Origin: Bacilli bacterium
Lineage (GTDB): Bacteria > Bacillota_I > Bacilli_A > RFN20 > CAG-288
Direction of reading: 5' to 3'
NCBI GenBank assembly: GCA_022652945.1
Contig: JALCRV010000007.1
Coordinates: 1-64,000, forward strand
Length of the DNA stretch: 64,000 bases
Under the pieces are notes generated by a model that had not been told where the DNA came from, did not search any database, and saw only the letters and a program-made list of their open reading frames with translations. Position numbers and translations under genes: made by a program. Of the stretch, positions 29,510 to 40,474 are shown piece by piece. Positions within the stretch are counted from its first letter, which is position 1. The number at the start of each line of letters is the position of its first letter.

Positions 29510-31885
29510 GTGAAAAGAATCAGTCTAGGCGTCCATGATTTTGTTGATTTGATCCTGCGTAAAGGGGATCTGGATAACCGTATTTTCAATACGCTTTCGA
29601 TGGAAGAAGGCACCAGACTTCATAAATGGTATCAGGATAAACAAGGACCTGATTATCTTTCGGAAGTCTATCTTTCCCATGATTTCACTTACGGTGATTT
29701 TCTTTTAGAGATGGACGGCAGAGCGGATGGAGTCATTGTCCACTCTAACGATAACGTCACCATCGATGAAATCAAAACGACAAATACCGAAATCGAAGAC
29801 TTTTATAACGCCCAGAAAGAATGGCATCTAGGCCAAGCCCAAGTCTACGCCTACATGTACTTAAAAGACCATGGCTTATCCGCCATCAAAGTCCAGCTCA
29901 CTTATATTTCTCAGCTCGATACGACTAAACTAAAACAATATATTTTCATCTATCAAGCGGAAGAACTAGAAACTATCATCAATAGCTATCTAGAAAGGTA
30001 TGTCTCTTATCAAAGAATCCTCTCCGAAATGAAAGAAGGAAGACAAACCTCTATTAAAAACCTCGCCTTTCCTTTTGCGACTTTAAGAGCGGGCCAGCAG
30101 GAAATGATGGACTTCGCTAAAGAGACCATCAAGACCTCCCAAATCGGCATCTGCGAAGCGAAAACCGGAATCGGCAAAACCGTCTCCGCTTTGTTCCCTT
30201 ATATCAAAGCCTTGCAGGAAGAAAACCTGGAGAAGATTTTCTATTTAACCTCGAAAAACTCTATCAAGCAGATCGTCTTTGAAACCTTAACTCGTTTAAA
30301 TCAGTCCGGAGGACGTTTAAAGGCGGTCTTCATGACCTCGAAGGATCGGATTTGCCTTAACAGCCCGAAAAGACACTGCAATCCGGACGAATGCATCTAC
30401 GCCAAGAACTACTACGACAAAGCCAACGCCGTCATCATGGAAGCCTTAAGGGAAAAAGATCTTTTCCAGGAGGTCGATATTTTGCGCTTGGCGGAAGAGA
30501 ATCAGATTTGTCCTTTCGAATTGCAGCTGGATATGCTTAATTACGTCGACATAATCGTCGGGGATTATAACTATCTATTCGATCCGAAAGCTCGTCTCAT
30601 CCGTTTCTTTGAGACCTACGCCCCCAATCCTTATCTCCTCTTAATCGATGAAGCCCATAACCTTCCTGATCGGGTCAGGGATATGTTCTCCTCTGAGATT
30701 GATACCTTAGAGATCCAGAAAGTCTTGAGTTCTTTAAAGAAAGAAAAAGGGAAAGGACTTAAACCGTTAAAAGAGGATTTAGCGGTCCTTTTGAGTTTCT
30801 TTCAGCAACAGAAGTTCACTTCTTCCTCTTCCTCCTATTCCCAAGTCCAGGAAGAAGCTTCCGTCCCGGATAATCTGATCGATATCCTTCAAGGCTTCAT
30901 CGGACACGGAAGAAAATACATGAAGGGCAGGAAGTCAATTAATGATGAGTTCCTGTCGTTTTATTACTTAGCTCAGCAGTTTGTTTCTTTACCTCCTGAT
31001 GATAAGCGTTTCGCTTATTATTTTACTTATAGCCCCGATCAAAAGACCTGCTTTAAGTTTTCCTTATCCTGCCTCGATCCCCGCTTTTTGATCAAGGCTG
31101 GTTATCAAGCCTTCCGGGCTGGCTTATGTTTTTCCGCCACCTTGTCCCCGAAGGATTATTTCGTCGATCTTTTAGGCGGGAATAAAGACTCTTTGACTTT
31201 ATATCTGCCTTCACCTTTTGATCCCGCGAAGTGCTTGGTGATGGTCGATCCTTTTATCTCAACCAAGTTCAGAGACCGAGATAATTCCTTAGGGAAGATC
31301 ATCGACGTGATCTTAGCCGTCGTCAATGGAAAGATCGGCAATTACTTTATCTTCTTCCCGTCCTTTGAGTATATGATGAAATTTAGGACGTTCTTTGAAG
31401 GGATGGAGCAGTTTAACTGCTATTTCCAGTCCTCTTCGATGGAAGAAGGAGAAAGAAACGCCTTCCTTTCTCACTTCCAGCGCGCTCCTAAGAAGACCAA
31501 TCTGGGCTTTATCGTGCTCGGAGGAATCTTTGCGGAAGGAATCGACCTTGCCGATGATAGGCTCATTGGGGCTATAATAGTCAGTATCGGATTACCCAAG
31601 CTAAATTATATCTCCGACCGGATTCAGACCTACTTCGGGGAAGATAACCCGGATCTCGGTTATTCTTACGCCTATATTTACCCGGGTATCAACCGGGTCT
31701 TCCAGGCGGCCGGGAGAGTAATAAGAGGCGAAAACGATCAAGGCGTAATCCTTTATATCGACACCCGTTATGACTATTCCGTCTATCGGACGAATCTGAA
31801 TGCCAATTATGTTTCCTACAAGAAATTCGGGACTCCGGATTTCATCGCTGATGCCGTCAAGAAATTTTGGGAGAAGAAGAAATGA
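29510..31885 (+). CDS. DinG/XPD-like Fe-S helicase with N-terminal PD-(D/E)XK nuclease domain (GTG start)
   Basis: GRADGVIV...IDEIKTT...[11 protein letters not shown] nuclease motifs; AKTGIGKT, four-Cys Fe-S region, [21 protein letters not shown]. Confidence 0.85.
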   Translation: MKRISLGVHDFVDLILRKGDLDNRIFNTLSMEEGTRLHKWYQDKQGPDYLSEVYLSHDFTYGDFLLEMDGRADGVIVHSNDNVTIDEIKTTNTEIEDFYNAQKEWHLGQAQVYAYMYLKDHGLSAIKVQLTYISQLDTTKLKQYIFIYQAEELETIINSYLERYVSYQRILSEMKEGRQTSIKNLAFPFATLRAGQQEMMDFAKETIKTSQIGICEAKTGIGKTVSALFPYIKALQEENLEKIFYLTSKNSIKQIVFETLTRLNQSGGRLKAVFMTSKDRICLNSPKRHCNPDECIYAKNYYDKANAVIMEALREKDLFQEVDILRLAEENQICPFELQLDMLNYVDIIVGDYNYLFDPKARLIRFFETYAPNPYLLLIDEAHNLPDRVRDMFSSEIDTLEIQKVLSSLKKEKGKGLKPLKEDLAVLLSFFQQQKFTSSSSSYSQVQEEASVPDNLIDILQGFIGHGRKYMKGRKSINDEFLSFYYLAQQFVSLPPDDKRFAYYFTYSPDQKTCFKFSLSCLDPRFLIKAGYQAFRAGLCFSATLSPKDYFVDLLGGNKDSLTLYLPSPFDPAKCLVMVDPFISTKFRDRDNSLGKIIDVILAVVNGKIGNYFIFFPSFEYMMKFRTFFEGMEQFNCYFQSSSMEEGERNAFLSHFQRAPKKTNLGFIVLGGIFAEGIDLADDRLIGAIIVSIGLPKLNYISDRIQTYFGEDNPDLGYSYAYIYPGINRVFQAAGRVIRGENDQGVILYIDTRYDYSVYRTNLNANYVSYKKFGTPDFIADAVKKFWEKKK

Positions 31886-33687
31886 GCAACTACGATTTAC
31901 AGCACATCCGTAACTTCTGTATCATCGCGCACATCGATCACGGCAAGACCACCTTGTCCGACCGCATTTTGGAAAAGACCGGAGCGGTCGCCGTTAGGGA
32001 TCTTAAAGAGCAGATGCTGGATGATATGGCTTTGGAAAGAGAACGCGGGATCACCATTAAACTTAACGCGGTCAGCATCAACTACCACGCTTTAAATGGG
32101 GAAGACTATCTTTTTAACTTGATTGACACACCGGGACATGTGGACTTCACTTATGAAGTCTCCCGTTCTTTAGCGGCTTGTGAAGGGGCTATATTGGTGG
32201 TGGATGCCACCCAAGGAGTCCAGGCGCAGACCTTAGCTAACACCTATCTGGCTTTGGATAATGATTTAAATATTTTTACGGCGATCAACAAGATGGATTT
32301 AGCGACCGCGGATCTTGAAAGAACCAGGGAAGACTTAATCGAAACCTTGGGAATCGATCCGGACGATACGATTCCTATCTCCGCCAAAACCGGCTTGAAT
32401 ATCGATAAGTTGCTCGAAGCGGTCGTCAAACGTCTCCCTTGTCCTAAAGGGGATGAAAACGCTCCCTTGCAGGCCTTGGTCTTCGATTCAAAATTCGACC
32501 CGTACCGCGGTGTCGTGATTTTAATCAGAATCAAAGAAGGAAAAGTCAAAGTCGGAGATCAGATTACCATGATGTCCTCGGGTAGGACCTATAAAGTCGA
32601 GGAAATCGGAATCAGGACTCCTAAAGAAGTCAAGACCGGCGAATTGAAAGCCGGGGAAGTCGGGTATCTTACAGCGCAGATTCATGATATCCGTGATATT
32701 GTCATCGGCGATACCGTGACTTTAACCTCCTCTCCAGCCCTCCAGCCTTTAGCTGGTTATAAAAAGATTCTGCCGATGGTTTACGCCGGGCTTTATCCGA
32801 CGGATAATAAGGACTTTGAAAACTTAAGAGTCGCTTTGGAAAAACTGGCTTTAAACGATGCATCCTTAGTCTATGAGCCGGAGACTTCGGTAGCCTTGGG
32901 CTCGGGGTTCCGCTGCGGCTTTTTAGGCCTTTTACATATGGATGTCATCCAGGAAAGACTGGAGACTGAATATAATCTCGACCTGATCTGCACTTCACCT
33001 TCAGTTGTTTATAAGCTGGGGATGAAAGACGGAGAGGTGATTATGCTTCAAAACCCTTCCGAGTTCCCAGAGCCATCCTCGATTGAATACGAAGAAGAAC
33101 CGTTCGCTAAAGCGGAGATTATGACCCCTAAAGAGTACATGGGGGCAATCATGAATCTTTGTCAGAACCGGAGAGGGACTTATATTTCAACTGAGTTTGT
33201 CGATGAAAAACGCGTGCAGATCTTCTATAAATTGCCTTTAACGGAAATTATCTTTAACTTCTTCGACCGCTTGAAATCTCTGACCGCAGGTTACGCTTCT
33301 TTGAACTATGAAGTGACCGGATATGAGAAATCCGATCTAGTCAGGATGGATTTCCTTTTAAACGGGGATATCGTCGATGCTTTGACTATGGTCGTCTGGC
33401 GGGGAAATGCGGTTTCTAGAGGCCGAGCAATCTGCGAGAAGCTGAAAGATGTGATCCCGCGTCAACAGTTCGAGATTCCGGTGCAAGCCGCAATCTGGGG
33501 TAAGATTATCGCGAGAGAAGATATTAAAGCCGTCCGCAAGGATGTCTTAGCTAAGTGCTACGGCGGGGATATCACCCGTAAGAAGAAACTGCTGGAAGCG
33601 CAAAAGCGCGGTAAGAAACGTATGAAGGAATTCGGCAAAGTCTCCGTGCCGCAGGATGCTTTTATCGCTGTTCTGACGGTGGATTAG
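31882..33687 (+). CDS. lepA: Elongation factor 4
   Basis: [21 protein letters not shown]..., [12 protein letters not shown], LepA-type C-terminus ([26 protein letters not shown]). Confidence 0.97.
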   Translation: MSNYDLQHIRNFCIIAHIDHGKTTLSDRILEKTGAVAVRDLKEQMLDDMALERERGITIKLNAVSINYHALNGEDYLFNLIDTPGHVDFTYEVSRSLAACEGAILVVDATQGVQAQTLANTYLALDNDLNIFTAINKMDLATADLERTREDLIETLGIDPDDTIPISAKTGLNIDKLLEAVVKRLPCPKGDENAPLQALVFDSKFDPYRGVVILIRIKEGKVKVGDQITMMSSGRTYKVEEIGIRTPKEVKTGELKAGEVGYLTAQIHDIRDIVIGDTVTLTSSPALQPLAGYKKILPMVYAGLYPTDNKDFENLRVALEKLALNDASLVYEPETSVALGSGFRCGFLGLLHMDVIQERLETEYNLDLICTSPSVVYKLGMKDGEVIMLQNPSEFPEPSSIEYEEEPFAKAEIMTPKEYMGAIMNLCQNRRGTYISTEFVDEKRVQIFYKLPLTEIIFNFFDRLKSLTAGYASLNYEVTGYEKSDLVRMDFLLNGDIVDALTMVVWRGNAVSRGRAICEKLKDVIPRQQFEIPVQAAIWGKIIAREDIKAVRKDVLAKCYGGDITRKKKLLEAQKRGKKRMKEFGKVSVPQDAFIAVLTVD

Positions 33688-33724
33688 GCTTGCTTTCTCT
33701 TCTTTTCTGCTTTGCTAGGTAATT

Positions 33725-33757
33725 AAGGCCTGAGGAAAAACTCAGACCTTTTTTCTT
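33725..33757 (+). terminator. Rho-independent terminator
   Basis: AAGGCCTGAG-loop-CTCAGACCTT TTTTC. Confidence 0.75.
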
Positions 33758-34107
33758 TTCAAAAGAAAGGGAAGGCTAATGGAAATAATAATTAACAAAA
33801 GCGCATCTAAAAAGAGGCGTAAGTTACTGAATAATCAATTGATTTAGATGTAATAGCTCTTCATGTGCTTTTTTCTTCTTAACGACACTTTGTTGAAGGT
33901 GAAAATGGGAGGAGTACATTGATCTAGACCTGCTTTGCACTTCTTCTTAGAAAAAGGGGAGGGGTTTTGTCGAAACTTTTGATTGAAAATCCGATTAGTA
34001 AACCGGTTGACGAATATTAGTATTTTTTTAGTAAATGGATTGAATAAAGGGCTGACCCGATTTATAATTAATCCAGTTGAAAAGATGATTAAAGGGAGTT
34101 TGTTTTA

Positions 34108-35586
34108 ATGGCGGAAAGCTACGACAAAAGATTCAGCGAGGATGCTTATGCGACTAAAGAAGATGTCGCTAATGCCTTTAATGTCACTTCCGCTGATTTT
34201 ATCTGGAATCAAGTTGTCAATTACCGTAAGAGATTGACGACCACTCTGGAGTTACCTAATGTCGATCGGACCAAGTTCTCTTTGGTCTACACCCAGTCGA
34301 TCACTAACCGTCTGCTTTCCTTTGAAAGAATGCTGACTAAATGCTTCTTCGATTACAATTCGTTGACCTCTTTCGGGAAGAAGTCTTTCCGCGATAAACG
34401 TCTGATTAAAGTCTTAGGCAATGTGGCGGCTTCAGCTGGGGCTAAACAAAGCGATTCCTTTTTAACGACTCTAATTGAAAATAACATTTCCACTATTCCT
34501 AACGATGCGGTGGTGGTCGATAACTACTTGATTGCCTTGCGTTATATGGAAAGCCACGATGCGGGTGTTTTAAGTTATACGGATTTCAATGCTTTGAATG
34601 ATATCTGCACGAGCGGAGCTGAGCCTTTGAATTCCTTAGAAGAAAAAATGTATCGGAAGACTCAGTTGGAAGAACCGCATTATTATCAGAAAGGCTACGT
34701 CTATAAGGCGGCTTTGGTTGAAAGAATCGATGAGATGATCGATGGCTTGGTCAGTTTCATGAACGATGATAATCTTTTTGTCTCGGTTCGTGCTTTGGCG
34801 GCTTTATATTACGTCAGCTATGTTAAACCTTATGAATATCTTAACGAGATGCTGTCTTCCTTAGCCTTTAAGCTGGCTTTATCTCGTTCAGGCTTTTCAC
34901 AGTTTGCTTCCTTTATTAACATTGAAGGCTTAGTCCTTTTTAAGGATGCTGATTTAGCTAAATGCGATGAGAACGTCCAAAAGAATTTCGATCTTACTTA
35001 CTTCTTTGACTACGCTTTGACCTATCTCGGAAATGAAATCCAGGAAATCAAAGATGATCTGGTTGCTTCCCAGAAAGAAGAAGTGGCGGAAGAAGCTAAA
35101 TCCGTCGGCTTATCGGGTCTAGAAAAAGAGCAGATGAGAGAAGCGGAGCCAGAAAGTCTGGCGCAGGGTGTTGTTAAGACTCCTGATCTTTTAAAGCCTG
35201 AGACTCCTTCCTTAGCTCCTGATGAGGCTATTAAACCTGCGAGTGATAATCAAGTTACCGCCCCCGCCTCGGTCGGCTCGGTACAGATTTACGGCAAGGT
35301 CGATGTGGCTTTACCGGTTTTTCCGTCCGGCTTTGGAGCGGAAGATATCGAGAAAGTCACGACTGATCTTATGGAGACTTATCCGACCTTAAGAAGATCC
35401 CAGGCGCATTTTTACGCTTCCCATTGTACGATTGGTCGTTCCTATACAATCCAAGAGTTTAAGAAGTCGGAAGATACCTCCTACGAAACAGCTCGTACTT
35501 CGATGGATTACTTAGCTCAATTAGGTTTCTATGAGAAAGCCAAGATCCGGAATAAATTTGTCTACCGTCCGATCCCTAGACGTTAA
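34108..35586 (+). CDS. Fic-like protein without canonical Fic motif, C-terminal winged helix
   Basis: ALAALYYVSYVKPYEYLNEMLSSLAFKLAL resembles the Fic motif region; TSYETARTSMDYLAQLGFYEKAKIRNKFVYRPI resembles the Fic-family wHTH tail. Confidence 0.5.
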   Translation: MAESYDKRFSEDAYATKEDVANAFNVTSADFIWNQVVNYRKRLTTTLELPNVDRTKFSLVYTQSITNRLLSFERMLTKCFFDYNSLTSFGKKSFRDKRLIKVLGNVAASAGAKQSDSFLTTLIENNISTIPNDAVVVDNYLIALRYMESHDAGVLSYTDFNALNDICTSGAEPLNSLEEKMYRKTQLEEPHYYQKGYVYKAALVERIDEMIDGLVSFMNDDNLFVSVRALAALYYVSYVKPYEYLNEMLSSLAFKLALSRSGFSQFASFINIEGLVLFKDADLAKCDENVQKNFDLTYFFDYALTYLGNEIQEIKDDLVASQKEEVAEEAKSVGLSGLEKEQMREAEPESLAQGVVKTPDLLKPETPSLAPDEAIKPASDNQVTAPASVGSVQIYGKVDVALPVFPSGFGAEDIEKVTTDLMETYPTLRRSQAHFYASHCTIGRSYTIQEFKKSEDTSYETARTSMDYLAQLGFYEKAKIRNKFVYRPIPRR

Positions 35587-35590
35587 GGAG

Positions 35591-36703
35591 ATGGAAAAAC
35601 CTCAGGCCTTATATATCCATATTCCTTTTTGCAATAGGATTTGCACCTACTGCGATTTTCCTAAACTCCTTTCTTCAACCGGTTTTATACCTGAGTATCT
35701 AAAAGCCTTGAAAAGAGAACTGGAGACTATTCCTCAAGGTCAACTAAAGACGATTTTTCTAGGTGGGGGGACGCCTTCTGTTTTAAATGAAGAGGAGCTG
35801 GAGGAACTTTTAAGTTACCTTCAGAAGTCTTTTTCCCCGAGCGTGGAATTCACTTTAGAAGCTAACCCGGAAAGCTTAAGCGAAAGCAAAATTAAAATCC
35901 TTAAAAAGAACGGAGTAAACCGCGTTTCTTTAGGTGTGCAATCTTTCGATAAAGAAATCTTGAAGATCTTAGGAAGAGAAGAAAGAACTGAAGAAGAAAC
36001 AATTAACTGCGTAAATAATTTAAAGTCTAACGGGATCAAAAATATAAATCTGGACTTTATCTACGGTCTGAAAAAAGAGAAAAGGGAAGAACTGAGAAGA
36101 GAAATCGAATTGGCCTCTTCCTTAGATGTCAGCCATATCTCTGCTTACTCCTTACAAGTTGAAAAAAACACTCCGCTTTTTTATCAGAAAGATGTCGTTA
36201 AGGATGATGATGGCTTAGCTTCCGATTATGATTTCCTAAGAAAGGTCCTTAAAGAGCACGGCTACGAAAGATACGAAGTCTCGAATTTCGCTAAGAACGG
36301 CTTTGAATCAAAACACAATCTGACTTACTGGCATGGAGATCCTTACTATGCAGCGGGGCTAGGAGCTACTAGTTATGTTGAGGGAGTAAGAGCGACACGG
36401 ACGAGAAATATTAAAGACTACATAGCCGGGGAGAAACTTTTTATCTCCAAAGAAAAAGAAGATCTTTCTGATCAGGAGTTTGATTTTCTGATGCTTAATC
36501 TCCGTCTGGAGGATGGCTTCTCTTTAAAAGAATTCCACGATCGCTTCCAGAAGGATTTCTTAAAGGCTTACGAAGTAAAGCTTCAAGAATGTAAGTACGA
36601 TTTAGTCATTTCCAGTAAGCGTGTCAGAGTCAAAAAGTCTCTGATTTATGTCCTCGACCAAGTGCTTTTAAATCTTCTGGATTTTGATAAAGAAACAAAA
36701 TAG
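35591..36703 (+). CDS. hemW: Radical SAM HemW-like protein (coproporphyrinogen III oxidase-like)
   Basis: YIHIPFCNRICTYCDFPK, FLGGGTPSVL, GVQSFDKEILKILGR. Confidence 0.92.
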   Translation: MEKPQALYIHIPFCNRICTYCDFPKLLSSTGFIPEYLKALKRELETIPQGQLKTIFLGGGTPSVLNEEELEELLSYLQKSFSPSVEFTLEANPESLSESKIKILKKNGVNRVSLGVQSFDKEILKILGREERTEEETINCVNNLKSNGIKNINLDFIYGLKKEKREELRREIELASSLDVSHISAYSLQVEKNTPLFYQKDVVKDDDGLASDYDFLRKVLKEHGYERYEVSNFAKNGFESKHNLTYWHGDPYYAAGLGATSYVEGVRATRTRNIKDYIAGEKLFISKEKEDLSDQEFDFLMLNLRLEDGFSLKEFHDRFQKDFLKAYEVKLQECKYDLVISSKRVRVKKSLIYVLDQVLLNLLDFDKETK

Positions 36704-36761
36704 GCTTTTATCCAAACTGCGAAACTGTCTATAATGAGGGCAGTTTTTATGGTTAAGGAGG

Positions 36762-37712
36762 ATGGTTATGGGGATTAAACTAATTGCCATCGGGGAACTC
36801 TTAATCGATTTTTTCATGGAAGACAAAGCTTCCTTTAAAGCGAATCCGGGTGGAGCGCCCGCCAATGTCGCGGTGGCGGTGAGCAAACTCGGTGGGAATG
36901 CTTTGATGCTTACCAAAGTCGGTGAAGATTACTTCGGTTCTTTTCTGATCGATTGTTTGAAGTCTTATAAAGTCGATACTTCAAGAATATTGAGGACGAA
37001 TGAAGCGAATACCGCTTTAGCTTTTGTAAATCTGGATAAGGATGGAGAAAGGCATTTTACTTTCTACCGTTCGCCTTCCGCTGATATGCTGCTTAACGAA
37101 AACGAAATCAAGCCGGAGATCTTTAACCGCGGGGATATCCTGCATTTCTGCAGCGTGGATCTAGTGGATTATCCGGTGAGAAAAGCGCATTTAGCGGCCT
37201 TGAAGTACGCCTCTTCACGAGGCTGCTTGATCTGCTTTGACCCTAATCTCCGTTATAATCTCTGGCCAAGCAAAGAAGAACTGCTAGAGACGGTCAATTC
37301 CTTTATCAGCTACGCGGATATTGTTAAAGTCTCCCAGGAGGAATTGGAAGCGATCAGCGGATTGAAGAATAGGGAAGAAGGAATTAAAAAGCTCTTTAGA
37401 GGCAATGTCAAACTGGTGATTGTGACTTTAGGTAAAGATGGAGCGGAAGCTTATACTTTAGAGGGCGAAAAGATCGTTTCTAAAGGCATCAAGCCGGAAA
37501 AAGTCGTGGATACGACAGGGGCCGGGGATACTTTTATCGGAGCCTTCCTTTATCGGATTATGGAAGGGAAGAAGGACTTTGATAGTCTTTTAGAGGAGCG
37601 AAGCACTTTAAATGAATATCTGGATTTTGCCAATAAAGCCGCTAGTTTCTGTTTGCTCTCTAAAGGAGCTATGACATCTATGCCATCTAAAGGGGACATA
37701 CCTTTAAAATAA
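36762..37712 (+). CDS. PfkB-family carbohydrate kinase (fructokinase-like)
   Basis: GGAPANVAVAVSKLGG, DTTGAGDTFIGAFLY. Confidence 0.9.
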   Translation: MVMGIKLIAIGELLIDFFMEDKASFKANPGGAPANVAVAVSKLGGNALMLTKVGEDYFGSFLIDCLKSYKVDTSRILRTNEANTALAFVNLDKDGERHFTFYRSPSADMLLNENEIKPEIFNRGDILHFCSVDLVDYPVRKAHLAALKYASSRGCLICFDPNLRYNLWPSKEELLETVNSFISYADIVKVSQEELEAISGLKNREEGIKKLFRGNVKLVIVTLGKDGAEAYTLEGEKIVSKGIKPEKVVDTTGAGDTFIGAFLYRIMEGKKDFDSLLEERSTLNEYLDFANKAASFCLLSKGAMTSMPSKGDIPLK

Positions 37713-37721
37713 CTGGTTGAT

Positions 37722-38765
37722 TTAGTTGTTCTTTGTTTTCAAGACGGTGGGGATTTTAAAAACTCCACCGTTTTTTTCACCGTTAAGAGTTTTCCATAAA
37801 GCGGTGACCGCCATTTTTCCGATTTCCGTAAAAGACTGCTCAGCGGTAAGAAATTTTTCATCTATTTCATCGTTAGAAAAATTATCGAAACCTGTGACAA
37901 CTATGTTTTTTAACTTGGGTTCCTTCTTGAAACTTTTAAGGAGGACGTTAGCTGAAGAGTCGTTGACGCAGCAGATAGCAGTTGGAGTCCTGTCTAAGGC
38001 TTGAAGTCTTTCCGCAAATCTTTGACAGTTTTTTTCCGGATGGTAATGATCATATGTTTGAGTGAAATAAACAAAGTCCTTAATCAGAGGAACCTGATTC
38101 GCTGCTAGAGCATCGCAAAAACCAGAAAAGCGTTCTTTTTCTGTAACAGCCATATTGTCGTGAATGGCAAAATAGCCTAGGTCTACATGACCTTCTTTTA
38201 TCATTGCTTCGACGATAGCCCTCATACCGCCTTCGTTGTCGGAAGTAATCAAGGGGGCTTGGATGCCTTCAACGTTTCGGTCTAGAAAAACTATAGAAGT
38301 TCCTAAAGACTCCAGCCTAAGGAGAATATCAATATTATAAAAAGTCTGCACAGGGAAAAGAATTACCCCTTTCGGGCTGGCTTTAATCACTTCTTCAAGG
38401 ATCTTTCTTTCCTTTTCTTCGCTGTTGTTGGAAATATAGAGATTAAAGAACAAATTATTCAAAAGACCGACCCTTGAAGCTGATTCGTAAATTGGAAGAA
38501 AGCGTTCGTCTGGCAGGATGAATGGTACAACAAGCTGATGCGCTTTGTTTGTTTTGCCGTTAATAAAGGTGCCACCTTTTTTGACTCGGTAAATAATGTT
38601 CATCCCTTCCAGAATCTTTAAAGCATGCCGAACAGAAACACGGCTAGCATGGTAGACGGTTGTCAAATCCATTTCTTTGGGTAATTTATCCCCGGGCTTC
38701 AATAGACCTGAAGTGATCTTTTCAGTAATGTCGTTATAGATTTGAACGTATTTCTTGTTTGTCAT
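37722..38765 (-). CDS. GntR-type HTH fused to LacI/periplasmic-binding-like domain (AraR-type regulator)
   Basis: KYVQIYNDITEKITSGLLKPGDKLPKEMDL...SRVSVRHALKILE HTH; C-terminal LacI-like sensor (VTGFDNFSND). Confidence 0.88.
   Translation of the reverse strand: MTNKKYVQIYNDITEKITSGLLKPGDKLPKEMDLTTVYHASRVSVRHALKILEGMNIIYRVKKGGTFINGKTNKAHQLVVPFILPDERFLPIYESASRVGLLNNLFFNLYISNNSEEKERKILEEVIKASPKGVILFPVQTFYNIDILLRLESLGTSIVFLDRNVEGIQAPLITSDNEGGMRAIVEAMIKEGHVDLGYFAIHDNMAVTEKERFSGFCDALAANQVPLIKDFVYFTQTYDHYHPEKNCQRFAERLQALDRTPTAICCVNDSSANVLLKSFKKEPKLKNIVVTGFDNFSNDEIDEKFLTAEQSFTEIGKMAVTALWKTLNGEKNGGVFKIPTVLKTKNN
37744..37777 (+). terminator. Plus-strand terminator embedded in the 3' end of the convergent regulator gene
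   Basis: ACGGTGG-loop-CCACCGT followed by TTTTTT. Confidence 0.7.
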
Positions 38766-38814
38766 GCCCTTAAAATAACATTTTTCTGAGATTAGGTCAA
38801 AAATATGTATCATT

Positions 38815-38828
38815 AATAAGCGCTTACA
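38815..38828. promoter_or_regulatory. cre-like / LacI-type operator
   Basis: Minus-strand TGTAAGCGCTTATT, one position off the cre-type consensus. Confidence 0.5.
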
Positions 38829-38918
38829 TTTAATTAGAGAATACATAAAAGGCTCGATTTAAACATTAATTATTGGCTACCACCTTTTTGTTTTCCATAA
38901 TTATGGTAGGAGCAAGGT

Positions 38919-39920
38919 ATGGAAAAGAAAGTGACGGTGGCTGGAACAATCGTCGTAGATAACATAAAGACCATTCAGTCTTTTCCTTCTTTAGGCATGC
39001 TTTCAGAGATCACTTCCTTGCAAAAAAGGCCTGGTGGAATCATCCCTAATGTCCTCTCTGTCCTCCGCCAACTTGATTCGTCTTTGCTTCTAGCCGCTAT
39101 CGGCTTGGTAGGTAAGGATTCTGATGGTGAGTTTCTTTCTTCTTGGTTACAAGAGAGAAATATCGACACTAGCGGTCTCAAAAGAATGGATGATGTCACG
39201 ACTGGTTTTACGGATGCGATGTGCGTAGAGAAGGGGGAAAGAACTTTTTTCACTTTCGATGGTGCTGATAGTTATTTCGATGAAAAAGCCATCGACATTG
39301 ATAAATTGGACTGCTCTATATTCCATATCGGTTATCTGATGTTGCTTAAAAGTCTTGACCAGAAAGACTCCGAGAAAGGAACCAGGATGGCTTCTTTGCT
39401 CTCAAAGATCCAAGCTCGTCATATCAAAACCTCAATTGATCTGGTCTCCAAAGATAGGAAAGATTATTCCTCCTTAGCAATCCCTTCCTTAAAATATGCC
39501 GATTATGTCATCATCAATGAAATAGAAGCTGGAAAAATCGCTGAATTAAATCCTCGAGATAAAGATGGAAAACTTAATCTGGATTCGATTAAAGAGATAA
39601 TGACAAAACTCATGAGATATGGAATCGGTGAGTTGTTGATTGTTCATTCCCCGGAAGCTAGTTTCTCTTTAAGCAAAGGCGGCATTTTTACAAAGCAAGG
39701 CAGTTTTCTTTTTCCGCCCGGTTACATAAAAACCACGGTTGGAGCTGGCGATGCTTTCTGCGCCGGGGCCTTATATGGGCTTCTTAATGGTCTGAAAGGG
39801 GAAGAACTCCTCTCCCTTGCCTCCTCTACAGCTGGGCTAAAACTGAATATGGTGAATGGAATTGATATTAATAAAGAAGCAAAGTCGCTCAACAATAAAT
39901 ACTCACGTCGTCAGATATAA
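38919..39920 (+). CDS. PfkB-family carbohydrate kinase
   Basis: RPGGIIPNVLSVLRQL, TTVGAGDAFCAGALYGLL. Confidence 0.88.
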   Translation: MEKKVTVAGTIVVDNIKTIQSFPSLGMLSEITSLQKRPGGIIPNVLSVLRQLDSSLLLAAIGLVGKDSDGEFLSSWLQERNIDTSGLKRMDDVTTGFTDAMCVEKGERTFFTFDGADSYFDEKAIDIDKLDCSIFHIGYLMLLKSLDQKDSEKGTRMASLLSKIQARHIKTSIDLVSKDRKDYSSLAIPSLKYADYVIINEIEAGKIAELNPRDKDGKLNLDSIKEIMTKLMRYGIGELLIVHSPEASFSLSKGGIFTKQGSFLFPPGYIKTTVGAGDAFCAGALYGLLNGLKGEELLSLASSTAGLKLNMVNGIDINKEAKSLNNKYSRRQI

Positions 39921-39933
39921 AAGGACAAGGAAC

Positions 39934-40470
39934 ATGATAACAAAACAACAATTTAAGGAAAATTCCGAAAAGACCCTTCAAGCTTTTGAAAAGGCTGGAA
40001 TTGCTTTGACTGAAAAAGAAAGAAATGAGATTGAGGTTGCTGATTTCAATCTTTCAGATCTTAATCGGGTTGGCCTACAACTTCTTGTTTATGTGAACAC
40101 CGAACGGGTTTGTGCAAAGGAAATGTACCTTTTACCAAACCAGACCTGTCCGCAGCATCGCCATATTATTACTGCTGGGAAGCAGGGAAAAGAAGAAACC
40201 TTCCGCTGCCGCAAAGGTCTTTGTTATTTATATGTTGAAGGTGAAGGCAAAAAAGAAGACGCCAGGGCAAAAATCCCTCCGACCGATGTTGATGTATTCC
40301 ATGAAATAGTTCTCTATCCCGGTCAAGAATATACGATTAAACCTTATACTTGGCACTGGTTTCAGGCGGGAGAGAACGGCGCGATTATCAGTGAATTTTC
40401 AACTCATTCCACCGATGAGACTGATGAATTTCTCGATAAGCGGATTCTGAGGGCTCCGGAGGTCAGATAA
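39934..40470 (+). CDS. D-lyxose isomerase-like cupin
   Basis: CAKEMYLLPNQTCPQHRHIITAGKQGKEETFRCRKG and EYTIKPYTWHWFQAG metal-binding cupin motifs as in D-lyxose isomerases; ATG at 39934. Confidence 0.82.
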   Translation: MITKQQFKENSEKTLQAFEKAGIALTEKERNEIEVADFNLSDLNRVGLQLLVYVNTERVCAKEMYLLPNQTCPQHRHIITAGKQGKEETFRCRKGLCYLYVEGEGKKEDARAKIPPTDVDVFHEIVLYPGQEYTIKPYTWHWFQAGENGAIISEFSTHSTDETDEFLDKRILRAPEVR

Positions 40471-40474
40471 ATAT

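Noticed and set aside
33760-34090. Intergenic region before the Fic-like gene as a possible ncRNA or degraded gene
   Set aside because: No convincing structure, tRNA or ORF; only a TATAAT-like promoter near 34059.
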